DNA of 64,000 nucleotides, from positions 1 through 64,000 of the forward strand of contig NW_027436631.1 of NCBI RefSeq assembly GCF_031877795.1, given 5' to 3'. The notes beneath the pieces were generated by a model. The model was not told the origin of the DNA, did not search any database, and saw nothing but the letters and a program-made list of their open reading frames with translations. How positions within the stretch are numbered: the first letter of the stretch is position 1; each line of letters opens with the position of its first letter. This document shows, in pieces, positions 1 to 11,130 of the stretch. The position numbers and the translations under genes were made by a program. Source of the stretch: Strix aluco. Lineage: Eukaryota > Chordata > Aves > Strigiformes > Strigidae.

Positions 1-1546
<1,546 letters not shown>

Positions 1547-3159
1547 TGAGAGGCTAAAATATTAAACTAACTGCACTTTGGAAGGAGAGAGGAGGAGGAG
1601 GAGGAGGAAGAGCAGAGGAGAGGAGGGGGCTCTGGGCTGCACAGGGAGAGGCTGCCCCGGCCGGGGGGGCCGCGGCCACATGCACTTTTGGCCGGGCAGC
1701 GGCGAGGGGCTGGGGGGGGTACAGGACCCCCCCATGGCAGGGTGGGGGGCGCAGGGGGCACAGCGGCGGTGAGGGGGACCCCAGCCCATGGGGGCACAGG
1801 GCTGGTGGACACCCCCCCCCCCACCTCCACTGCTGGTCTCTGGGTCTGCCCCGGCTGGGGTGACCCCCCCCCCACCCCCACCCTGCACCCCCCCCCCACC
1901 CCCCCTCAAATTCGGGGCCAGATTCGGGGCTTTGGTTTTCTCTGTCTTTTTTTGGGCTGAGAGGAGACGATTTTGTGCCAAGCGCCGGCGGACGGTGGGC
2001 GCTGCGGGACGCTGGCTGGGGGGGGGGTCGTGGGGACCCGCGGTGACTGCCCCCCCCCCCACCCCCCCACCTTTTCCGTTGTCTTTTTTTTTTTGTTGTT
2101 GTTTTTTCCCCTCGTCCTCGTGGGTTTATTTGTCGTGTCCGAGTTGCAAAGGCCCTGGAGGCGCCAGCGGAGGGCGGGGGGGGGGCAGCGGGTGCCCCCC
2201 CCGGGACCCCGCACGGCCTTCACTGCACTACTGCCCCGGCCCCCCAGCAGCAGCACTTCGGGGGGGGCTGCACCCCCCAACCGCCCCCCCCTGCTCCCGA
2301 AGTGTGGGGGGGTCGGGCTGCAGCGGGGGCCGGTGGGGGGCCTGCGGGGGGCGGGGGGGGGGGGGGCGCAGGCTCAGCGGGGGGCAGGGCTGCAGCGGGG
2401 GCACCCGGGAATGGTTTTATCACCTTTTCCCCCCCCCCCCCCCGATTTAGGTTTGTGAATTTTTTCTTACCTCAGGCGGAGGCCGAGGGGGGGCGCGGGC
2501 CGGGGGGCGGCCGGCGAGGCAGGCAGCCTGCCGGGCCCACCTAAGCTAATATATATATATATATAAATATATATAAAATATATAATTTTTGTAATTAAAA
2601 AAAAAAATCTTTTTACGGGTCGTTTAAAAGCAGAAATCCCAACACGAGACACTTCCCCCCCCCCCCCCACCCTGGGCACAGGGGGCTGGGCCGGGCTCCC
2701 CGCCACACCCCGCCCCCCCCCCCCCCCCCACCCCCCTGCACAGGGGTCGTGTCTGGGGGGCCCCGCCGGACCCCCTGCAGCCGGGTCGGGGGGGGGCAGC
2801 GTGGCACCCATGGGTGCCCTCGTGGCCAGGGCGGGGGGGGGTCACGGTGCCCTCGGCCCCCTCCCAGCAGGGCCAGCTTTGCACTTGGTGCAAAATGTCT
2901 TAAACTCTCACCCCCGGGTGCCCGGCGCGGGGCAGGGGGGGGTCCCGGTGGCACCGGCTGCGGGTTGTGCAATAGGAGCCGGTGCCGGGGTGGGGGGTGC
3001 AGGGTTTGGGGATCCCCCCCCCGCCCCGGCAGCACCGCCCCCCCCCCCCCCCGGCTGCCCACGGTCACGCTCGGCCCTAACAGGTGCCTTCGGGCTGGGG
3101 CTGCGGCCCCCGCGGCACGGCCCCCGCTGTGCCACGCCGGCGTGATGGCCGGGCCAGGC

Positions 3160-3790
3160 CGCGTGTGCTGGAGCGGTGGCCGTGGAAGGGCCGTGGGGTG
3201 GCCACGCTGGGCCAGGCTGGGCTGCTGCAGTGGCCACAGATGTTGGTGCAGTGCCCGTGCAGTGGCCACACCAGGCCGGTGTGGTGGCCACGTGTGTTGG
3301 TGCAATGCTGGGGCAGTGGCCACACTGTGCCAGTTCAGTGGCCACCCATGTTGGTTCAGTGCCGGTTCAGTGGCCATGCAGTGACTGTGCTGTGCTGGTG
3401 CGGTGGCCACGCATGTTGGTTCAATGCCTGTGCAGTGGCCACACTGTGCCGGTGCAGTGGCCGTGCATGCTGGTGTAATGCTGGTGCAATGCCCGTGCAG
3501 TGGCCACACTGTGCTGGTGCAGTGGCCACGCACGTTGGTTCAATGCCCTGTACAGTGGCCACACCGTGCTGGTGCAGTGGCCACACTGTGCTGGTGCAGT
3601 GGCCACACCGTGCCAGTGCAGTGGCCACGTGTGCTGGTTCAACGCCCTGTGCAGTGGCCGTGCCACTGCAGTGGCCACAGTGTCCATGCAGTGGCCACAC
3701 CGTGCCGCTGCAGTGGCCACGCACGCTGGCACGATGCTGGTGCGATGCCAAGTGCAGTGGCCACCCCGTGCCGGTGCCGTTGCCCCGCGT
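3160..3790 (+). repeat. Minisatellite, about 22-bp core CAGTGGCCACACTGTGCTGG
   Basis: Many tandem, imperfect copies of CAGTGGCCAC followed by ACTGTGCTGGTG or GCATGTTGGTTCAATGCC. The 22-bp form alternates with longer forms of about 33 bp. The GTGGCCAC heart is itself palindromic. The array lies in the probable THRA 3' UTR, between the two convergent genes. Several long open frames on both strands come from the repeat and are not genes. Confidence 0.85.
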
Positions 3791-4512
3791 GCCCGTGTGT
3801 TCCCGTGCAGAGTCCACGCGCTGCCCACGCCGTGGCAGGGCCGAGCTGGCGCGGGATGTGTCTTAAGCCGCAAACGTGACACCACCCCCCCCCCCCCACC
3901 GCCTCTGCAGCCGGGCGCAGGGTGTCCCCCCCCCTCTGGGGCAGCAGCACGGTGCCCTGGAGTGGCTCGTTTTTTTTGGGGGGGGGGCTCAGCCCGTCCC
4001 CCCGCCCCGCTGGCCAGCACGCCCTCGCCCTCGCACTCCCCCCGCGCCCCCCGGGCCGCTCCCTCTCGTCTCCGTCTCGCGTCGCCATCGCACGTCCAGC
4101 GTCGGCCCCGGTTTTCGCCCGGGGGGGCAGAACCGGTGACACCCCCCCCCCCCCCCCAGCCTCCCCCACACCCCCCCCTCGGGCCGTCCCCACGTCCCCA
4201 TCCCCGCGTCCCCCCGTCCCCCCCAAGCACATACCTCATGGCTCCCGGAGCTGCCCCTGCTTGGGGCCGCGTCGAGCCCCGCTGGCACGGCCCAGCGCGG
4301 GGTCCCCCTTCTATGCATGGTGCCGGGGGGGCGGCGGGGGCTGCGGCCGGCGTCGCTGAATGTAGGGCGGGGGGACGGGGGGGGCCACTGAGCTCCGTGA
4401 CAATCACAGTCTGTGACGTGCGATTTTAAACCCTTTTGTGTTTTGGTCAGGATTTTAAAGAAAGATATTTTTATGGTAATTGTTGCTGGTCTATTTTACT
4501 ATATATTTATGT

Positions 4513-4518
4513 AATAAA
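4513..4518 (+). terminator. THRA: Canonical AATAAA poly(A) signal, probable distal THRA end
   Basis: AATAAA lies at the end of an AT-rich block (4420-4530) within very GC-rich DNA and is followed by an A-rich stretch. It reads on the plus strand, so it fits THRA and not the minus-strand NR1D1. No canonical AATAAA or ATTAAA reads on the minus strand between here and the NR1D1 stop. Confidence 0.5.
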
Positions 4519-4915
4519 TATATGATGAAAAAAAACAAAAAAACAACAAAAAAAAAAACCAACCCAACCCACCCACACAGCTCGGCTGGATCCGGCCTCT
4601 GCTTTCCAACCGCTGGCTGCCGGAGTGGGGGGGCCGGGGTAGGGGAACCCCCCCCAGCGCTGCCAGCGGAGTTGTGGGGCTGGCACCCATCTCGGGGGGC
4701 AGGGTCCTGGTGCCCACCTCGGTGGGGGGGTGTGGGGTGGATGCAGCCCCCCCCCGGAGAGTCCCGGTGGGCACTGTTGGGGTTCGTGCTGTCCCTTGTG
4801 GGGGGGCTCGTGTGGGGGTGTGTGTGTGTGTGTCCGTGTGTGTGTCCCGCCCGCGGTGTTATGTACAGGGATGGGGGGGGTGCGCGGGGGGGGGTCCCCG
4901 GGGTCCGTGGGGGCC

Positions 4916-7900
4916 CTACTGGGCGTCGATGCGGAAGGAGAGCAGCTTCTCGGAGTGGAGGTTGTTGAGGGTGCGCAGGTCCGGCAGCTTCAGCAGCAGT
5001 TTGGTGAATCGCGACGTCTCGGCCGGGTGCGTTTTCAGCACGAGGGCGCGCAGGGCGCGGATCAGCGTCTCCTGCAGCTGCTCCACCGACGCCGTGTCCT
5101 CCATGCCCGAGCGGTCTGCGGGGACGGGGCGTCAGCAGGCGGGCGGTGACACCCCCCCCCGGGGTCCCCCCACTCCGCCATCGCCCCGGCTCCCACCTGC
5201 CGAGACCAGCACGACGGCGGTGAAGAGCCCCAGCTCCTCGTCGGTGAGGTCGAGGGCGCTGAGCTTCTCGCTGAACTCGAACATGGAGCTGAGCAGGTCG
5301 CCCATGCCCATGCCCCACAGCTCCTCCAGGCTGTACTTCGTCCGGCTCATGAACGTCACCGTCTGCTCCTTCACGTCGAAGAGCGAAGCGAAGCGAACCA
5401 TCAGCACCTGCGGCACACGCGGCGTCAGCGGGGCGGGGGCACCGTGCCGGGGGCATCCTGCGATGCCGTGGGCTCCCGTGCAGTGCCGTGAGGCGCCGTG
5501 CCATGCCAGGGGCTACTGTGCCGTGCCTTAGGGCACCGTGCCATGCCAGGGGCATCCTGAGATGCTGTGGGCTACCACGCAGTGCCATGGGGCACCGTGC
5601 CATGCTGGGGGCATCCTGCAATGCCATGGGCTACCGTGCAGTGCCACTGGCTACCATGCAGTGTCACGGGATACCACGGCATGCTGGATGGCATCCTGCA
5701 ATGCCACGGGCTACTGTGCCCTGCCATGGGGCACCGTGCTGTGCTGGGGGCAGCCTGTGATGCCACGGGCTACCATGCAGTGCCGTAGGGCATTGTGCTG
5801 GGCCGTGCTCCATGCCACGGCTCCCATGCGGGGGGCACTGTGCCATGCTGGGGGGAATCCTGCAACGCCGCAGGCTACTGTGCAGTGCCGTGGGGCACCA
5901 CGCTCTGCGCCACAGCTCCGTGCCATGGGGCTCCATGCTAGTCCATGGGGCACCCTGCAATGCCACGAGGCTCCACGCCAGTCCATGGGCCACTGTAAAA
6001 TGCCGTGCTCTGTGCCACAGCTCCACGCCATGGGGCACCCTGCAATGCCGTGGGGCTCCGTGCCAGTCCATGGGCCACTGTGCTCATGCTGTTGGGCTCC
6101 ATGCTGGTCCACGGGCCACCATGCCATGCCGGGGGACTTCATGGTGGGCCGTGGGGCACCATGCAATGCCGTGGGGGCACTGTGCCATGCCATGGGGGCA
6201 CCGTGCCCTCCATCGAGCCCTCGCTGTCCCGGGACGTACCTCGAAGGTGCCGGCCTTGAGCAGGGTGACCTGGTCGTGCTGGGAGAGGGCCTGGAAGCCG
6301 GGAATGTGCTTGGCAAACTCGACCACCTCACGGACGGCGGGGGTGAAGCTGAGGGAGAAATCCTCCCAGATCTCCTGCACCGAGCGCCCGCTGCGGCCGG
6401 GCAGGTGGCTGTTCATGGGGCAGGCCTGCGGGTGACGGCATGGCTCAGCTCGGCGCCGCGGGGCTCCCCCGGCCCCGCCGCCGCGGCACGGACAAGGCGA
6501 TTAGTGCGATTAGCGGCTAAAAATACCCGGGGCGGGGAGCGGGAGCCCCCGGACGCTCACCGGCAGGACGTCCTTGGTGCCGCGGGGCCAGGGGCAACCC
6601 CGCACCGGGGGCTCGGGGTAGGCGGGGGGGCAGAGCCGGGGTTCGGGGGGGCCTTGGGCCCAGGCGGGGGGCGCGTCCCAGCGCAGGAGGCCGCTGTCGC
6701 AGGCAGGGGGGGGTCCCAGCTTGTCGTGCGCGTAGACGAAGATTTCCTTGTGGGCCTTGGCCACCTGCGCGATGACGTCCTCGGTGGCCCCCCCGGGGCT
6801 GGGCGAGCGGGGGGGTGTCAGCTGCTGGGGGAACTGGGAGAAGCAGGCGGGGGGGGCGAGCGGCGGGGGACCGGGGGGCGGCGCGCGGCCTCCTCCTGGC
6901 ACCGGACCCTCGCCGGCGCCCGGCATCCCCGGCGGGGCACTGCCCATGCCGCTCATGGCGCTCTGCATCTCCGCCAGCATCCGCTGCTTCTCCCGCTTGG
7001 GGATGCGCCCGAAGCGCACCGCTGCGGGGGACACCGGCGTTAGTGGGGAACCGGGGCACGCCGGCACCCCCGGCCCCCCCCCCCCCGCCCTGCGCGATGT
7101 AGGGGGCCATGGGGCTGCAGCCCTATGCCCCAGCTTGGAGGGGACGTAGAGCCCTGAGCATGGGGGGACCCATCCTGGGAGGGGACGTACAGCCCTAGGC
7201 ACGGGGAATTGGGGCAGGACACACATGGCACCCAGCACAGGCGGGGGGACCCGACTCTGGAGGGGATGTATAGTCCTGAATTTGGGGGGACCTGGTCCTG
7301 GAGGGGACACACAGCCCTGATTTTGGGGGGGACCCATCCTGGGAGGGGACACACAGCCCTGAGCATGTGGAATTGGGGCCACATCCCGCGGGACATGCGC
7401 GGCGCCCAGCACAGGCGGGAGGGACCCAACTCTGGAGGGGACACACAGCCCTGACCGTGGTGGGGACCCACCCAGGAGGGGATACGCAGCCCCCAGGACG
7501 GGGGATCCCACCCCCCCGAGGGGCCGTAGAGCACTGCACATGGTTTTGGGGGCGCCCGGGGCGGGGGACACCGCGCTCACCGTCGCGGGACATGCCGACC
7601 AGCAGGCACTTCTTGAAGCGGCACTGCTGGCAGCGGTTGCGGTTGATGCGGACGATGGAGCAGTTCTCGTTCTTGAGGCACTTCTTGTACTGGATGTTCT
7701 GCTGGATGCTGCGGCGGAAGAAGCCCTGCGGGGCGGGGGGTGTCACTCAGAGCCCCCCCTCCACCACAGCAGGGGCTCCTCGCCGCCCCGGCCCCGGCCC
7801 CGGTACCTTGCAGCCCTCGCAGGCGTGGACGCCGTAGTGGAAGCCGGAGGCGACGTCCCCGCAGACCTTGCAGAGCAGCACCATCCCGTTCAGCTCTGCC

Positions 7901-10065
7901 GAGGGACGCGGGGGGGTGAGCGGGGTCCCAGGGTGCCCGTCACGACGTGGGATGGGGGGGACACCACCCGCCACACCCCCCCCTCAACTCACTGGTGACG
8001 GTGCTGCCGGCTTTGCTGGGTGAGCTGCGGCGCCGCTCGTCCGCGGGGACCTGCTGCACCGCGGGGAAGTTCACCGAGGAACCGTACGAGGAGGAGGAAG
8101 AGGAGGAGGAGGATGATGAAGGCGAGCCATCCTCACGGGGGGCCAGCGAGCCCCCGCCGTAGGCGCGGGAGTCCTGAAGGGAACCGGTGGGCGAGGGAGG
8201 AAAGTAGGTGGGGAAGGGCTGGGAGCCCGAGTGGGAGCTGCCGTTGGAGCTGTCGCTGCAGAGCGAGACGGGGCTGGTGCGGTTGGGCGAGGCGCCGCTG
8301 GAGCCCACGTAGCTGATCACGCCGCCTGCGGGCAGAGCAGCGGGGCCACACATGCACCGAGCTGCGCCGGCCTCAGCCTCCCCCCCGCCCCGGCCTCCGG
8401 CAGAGCGGGCACCCGGGAAGGAGCTCGCAGCCCCGGGGGGGGTTCCCCAGGGACGCACCCCGGCCCCGCTGCGCCGTGGCCGCACGTGTGCCGCCCGCCC
8501 TGAGTCAGGCACCGCGCCCGCCACGGGGGCCGGCGCCACGTGGGACGGGGACGGCCGGGCTGCCCGGGTGCGTGATGGGTGGGTCCCCCGCCACGGCGCC
8601 CCGGAAGTGTCCGTGGGAGGAACACGGGCCGGGAACCCACCGGAGGCGTAACCGGGAGGTCGCAGCGGTTAACGCCTGCCGGCTCCGGCACTGCCGGGCT
8701 CCCGGCCCCCCAGCTCCAGATGGAGCCCCCCGGTGCAGCCCCCCCACGCATGGGGCAGGGGGACAGTGGCTCGGGCTGACTCCGGGTGGGGACATGTGGA
8801 GGGTGACGATGGGGACACACGGGATCACCGGGGCACGTTTCTCCCGCCGCACACGGGGCCGCTGGCGCAGACGCCGCGTGCCGGAGCCAGCCCGCCGCCA
8901 CCAGTCACACCCCCCCGCCCTGCCAAAGGGAGTCACCGAGTTGGGGACAGCGGGTCTCACCCCCCCCCCCCCAAAAAAAAACCCTGCAGCTCCTGAGGAC
9001 CCCCAGCTGCTGGGGCACTAAAATACTGGGGGGATCCCCACACCCCAAAGCCCCGGGACGCCCCTTTTTGGACGCTCTGGGGTGGGAGACGCCCCCAGGG
9101 GGTTGCACCAGGACGCGGGGACCATTTCTGGCCCCGCAGCACCGGGACGACCCCTGGGGACCCCCCAAAACGGCCGCCCCACAGCCTCCCCCCCCAGACA
9201 GGCTCAGGCGGCCTCACGCCGCCGCCCCACGTGCTCAAGCCGCACGTGGCCTCCCGCGGTCCCGCCCCTTCACGCTTTGCCCCGCCCACCGCCCCCCATT
9301 GGCCCGCCTCGAAGCCCCGCCCCTTTCCCGTTACCCCGGAGATAACGCCCCCCCCGCCCCCCCCGCGCCAGTGGAACGCGGCGTCCCCGCTTCCGGGTGT
9401 GACGTCACGAGGGGGCAGCGATGATGTCATGAGGCGACCAATGGGCGGGGGCGGGGCGGGGCTGCGGGGAAAACAAACTCCGCACGTGGCAGCGGCGGGG
9501 AGGGGGACACGTGCCGCGGGGGGGGCGCCGCCTCCGTTCCCCCCCCCCTTCCCTTCCCCCCCCCCCCCCCCCCCTCCCGCCACTCCCGGTGCGCGGCCCC
9601 GCGCGGGGCGCCCCGGCCGCGCGTTCCCGCCTCCGCCGCCCACGGGCCGCACCGGCCCCGCTCCGCACCAGCCCCCCCCCGGGACTCCCCGGGGCCGGGG
9701 TCTCCTGCCCCGGTACCGGCGCTCACGTCTCCCCGCTGTGCCAGACGCTCCCGGTGCCACCGCGCAGCGCCCCCCCCCCCCCGCGGTCCCTTTTCCCAGC
9801 CGCGCTGCCCGGTCCTTACCCCGCTCTACGCGACCGCCCGGTTCCCGGTGGGAAGAAGCCCCGTTCCGGGACACGGTCCCGGTGCTCTCCCTGCCCGGTG
9901 GGTTGCGCAGGACCCCCCCCCCCCCGCCCCCTCTTCGCTGTCCCGATCCCTCCGGACACTCCCGGTGCACTGACACCCCCCCCTCCCGCTCCCGCTCCCC
10001 GGTGCCGGTGGCCGCACGGTCCCGGCGGGGCACTGACCTGTGCTCCCGGCCTCGGGGGCGGCCAT
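4916..10065 (-). CDS. NR1D1: Nuclear receptor NR1D1 (Rev-erb alpha), complete, 8 coding exons
   Basis: Heme-binding repressor that binds RORE sites and recruits NCoR in the circadian clock. Coding exons in gene order: 10065-10038, 8325-7993, 7895-7807, 7725-7581, 7021-6561, 6425-6240, 5407-5197, 5115-4916. They sum to 1653 nt, or 550 aa, with every junction in phase. Start [10 protein letters not shown] splices into [11 protein letters not shown] Ser-rich N terminus keeps SPTGS (Ser54 and Ser58, equivalent to the human GSK3 sites). The DNA-binding domain (about 129-198) has [14 protein letters not shown], the P-box CEGCK and CQQCRFKKC. The ligand-binding domain runs about 354-550. Heme ligands are retained: Cys354 (ACPMN) and His538 (NNLHSEKLL). 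It stops at DAQ with no helix 12, as is usual for the family. The hinge exon is short (human protein 614 aa). A short GT/AC repeat lies in the 3' UTR at about 4818-4848. Confidence 0.97.
5450..6225 (-). repeat. NR1D1: Minisatellite filling NR1D1 intron 6
   Basis: Imperfect tandem copies of a 19-20 bp motif (GCAATGCCATGGGCTACCGT type), grouped into a higher-order unit of about 58 bp that includes GGGCACCGTGCCATGC. The array occupies almost all of the intron between the exons at 5197-5407 and 6240-6425 and comes within about 15 bp of the donor at 6239. The open frames it creates on both strands are not genes. Confidence 0.8.
7120..7530 (-). repeat. NR1D1: Tandem repeat in NR1D1 intron 4
   Basis: Repeated blocks read on the plus strand as GGAGGGGACACACAGCCCTG followed by GGGGGGACCCATCCTG, with a unit near 40-45 bp and some longer units containing ATTGGGGC and GGCACCCAGCACAGG. 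It lies between the second zinc-finger exon (7581-7725) and the hinge exon (6561-7021). Nothing coding is seen in it. Confidence 0.7.
8483..9513 (-). promoter_or_regulatory. NR1D1: E-box, CRE and CCAAT/GC-box rich part of NR1D1 intron 1
   Basis: Six canonical CACGTG E-boxes lie at 8483, 8537, 9228, 9243, 9483 and 9508. The pair at 9228 and 9243 is separated by 9 bp. A full CRE (TGACGTCA) lies at 9400-9407, with a TGATGTCA variant near 9424. ATTGG at 9298 is a minus-strand CCAAT box, and CCAAT at 9438 is followed by GGGCGGGG. CLOCK:BMAL1 driving NR1D1 through E-boxes is established knowledge. That this cluster is a clock-controlled enhancer or a second promoter is inference. The surrounding GC-rich DNA also carries scattered CACGTG (for example 10605, 10812, 11387, 12647), which weakens the enrichment. 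Confidence 0.55.
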
Positions 10066-10500
10066 CCTCGGGGGGGGGGGGGGTGTGGGGAGGGGGGGTG
10101 CGTGGGAAAGGGATGGAGGGGGGCGGCGGGGAGCCGAGCCGAGGGAGCGGAGCCGAGCCGTGCCGCGCCGCCGCCCGGTAAGGGCTGTTGTGCGCCCGCC
10201 GCCCGCCCCGCCGCCCGCCCGGCACCGGCCGCGGCTGCGCACTGGCCCGCACGCGGCGCCGCCGCCTCCCCCATGTGATTCCCGGGGAGAGCCTCGTGCC
10301 CCAGTGACACACTTTCCGCCGGCGGCCCCGGCCCCGCGCCGCCACCGGGGAGTCCGGGCACAACGGGGGACCCCAGGGCCGGGGCCACCTCCCAGCCCGC
10401 CCGGCAACCGGCACCGGGATCATCCCCCCCCCATCCACCCCTTGCACCGGCTGCCGCCACCCCCCCCCCCCCAAAACGGGCGCTGCGCTGGCAGCACCGG
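10066..10500 (-). promoter_or_regulatory. NR1D1: CpG-rich NR1D1 5' UTR and proximal promoter region
   Basis: Dense CpG sequence directly upstream of the NR1D1 start codon, rich in GC-box-like elements and homopolymer G/C. No TATA box is evident. The transcription start is not fixed. The main alternative is an internal promoter within intron 1 (about 9240-9520). Confidence 0.45.
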
Positions 10501-10504
10501 GAAC

Positions 10505-11130
10505 GGTGGCACTGGGGACACCTGACCGTGGCACTGCCACCCTTGTCACCCGGCACGGCGCTGGCCCCTGCACCGGGGACACTGTGGGGGGACACTGGAG
10601 GGCACACGTGTCACCCTGCACAGCGCTGTCCCCTGCATGGGGGACACCCAAAAGTGGCACTGTCCCCTGCACGGGGGACACCCGGGAACAACTCTGGCAC
10701 CCCTGTCACCTTGCACGGCGCTGTCCCCTTCCCTGGGGACACCCTGGCATGGCACCAGCACCCCTGTCACCTTGCACGGCGCTGTCCCCTGCTCTGGGGA
10801 CACTGGGGGTACACGTGGCACCCTGCACAGCGCTGTCCCCTGCACAGGGGACACCCGGGCACAAGACTGGCACCCCCATCACCTTGCACGGTGCTGTCCC
10901 CTGCCCTGGGGACACCTGAGCGTGGCACTGTCCCCTGCATCGGGGACACCCAGCCGCAGCACCGTCCCCTTGCACGGCACCGTCCCCTGGGGACACCTGG
11001 GCACCTGTTGTCACCCAGCACAGCACAGTCCCTGCACTGGGGACACCCAGGTGCCCCTGTCACCCTGCACGGCACTGTCCCCTGCCCTGGGGACACCCCG
11101 GCACAGCGGGACCCCCTGCCCGGGGACGCC
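10505..11130. repeat. Minisatellite upstream of NR1D1
   Basis: Imperfect tandem array made of GGGGACACC, GGCAC and TGTCACCTTGCACGGCGCTG blocks followed by TCCCCTGC, with a unit of roughly 55-60 bp. CTGTCCCC and GGGGACAC oppose each other and give the units internal inverted symmetry. Long open frames on both strands are repeat-derived. Confidence 0.8.

Noticed and set aside
3084-4429. Repeat-encoded open frames on both strands (WPHCAGAVAT-type periodic proteins)
   Set aside because: The periodicity follows the 22-bp DNA repeat, and frames are open on both strands, as expected for a minisatellite.
8957-10681. 574-residue open frame on the minus strand across NR1D1 exon 1 and intron 1
   Set aside because: It is a stop-poor GC-rich shadow. 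Only [10 protein letters not shown] within the overlap, in a different frame, is supported by splicing to conserved sequence.
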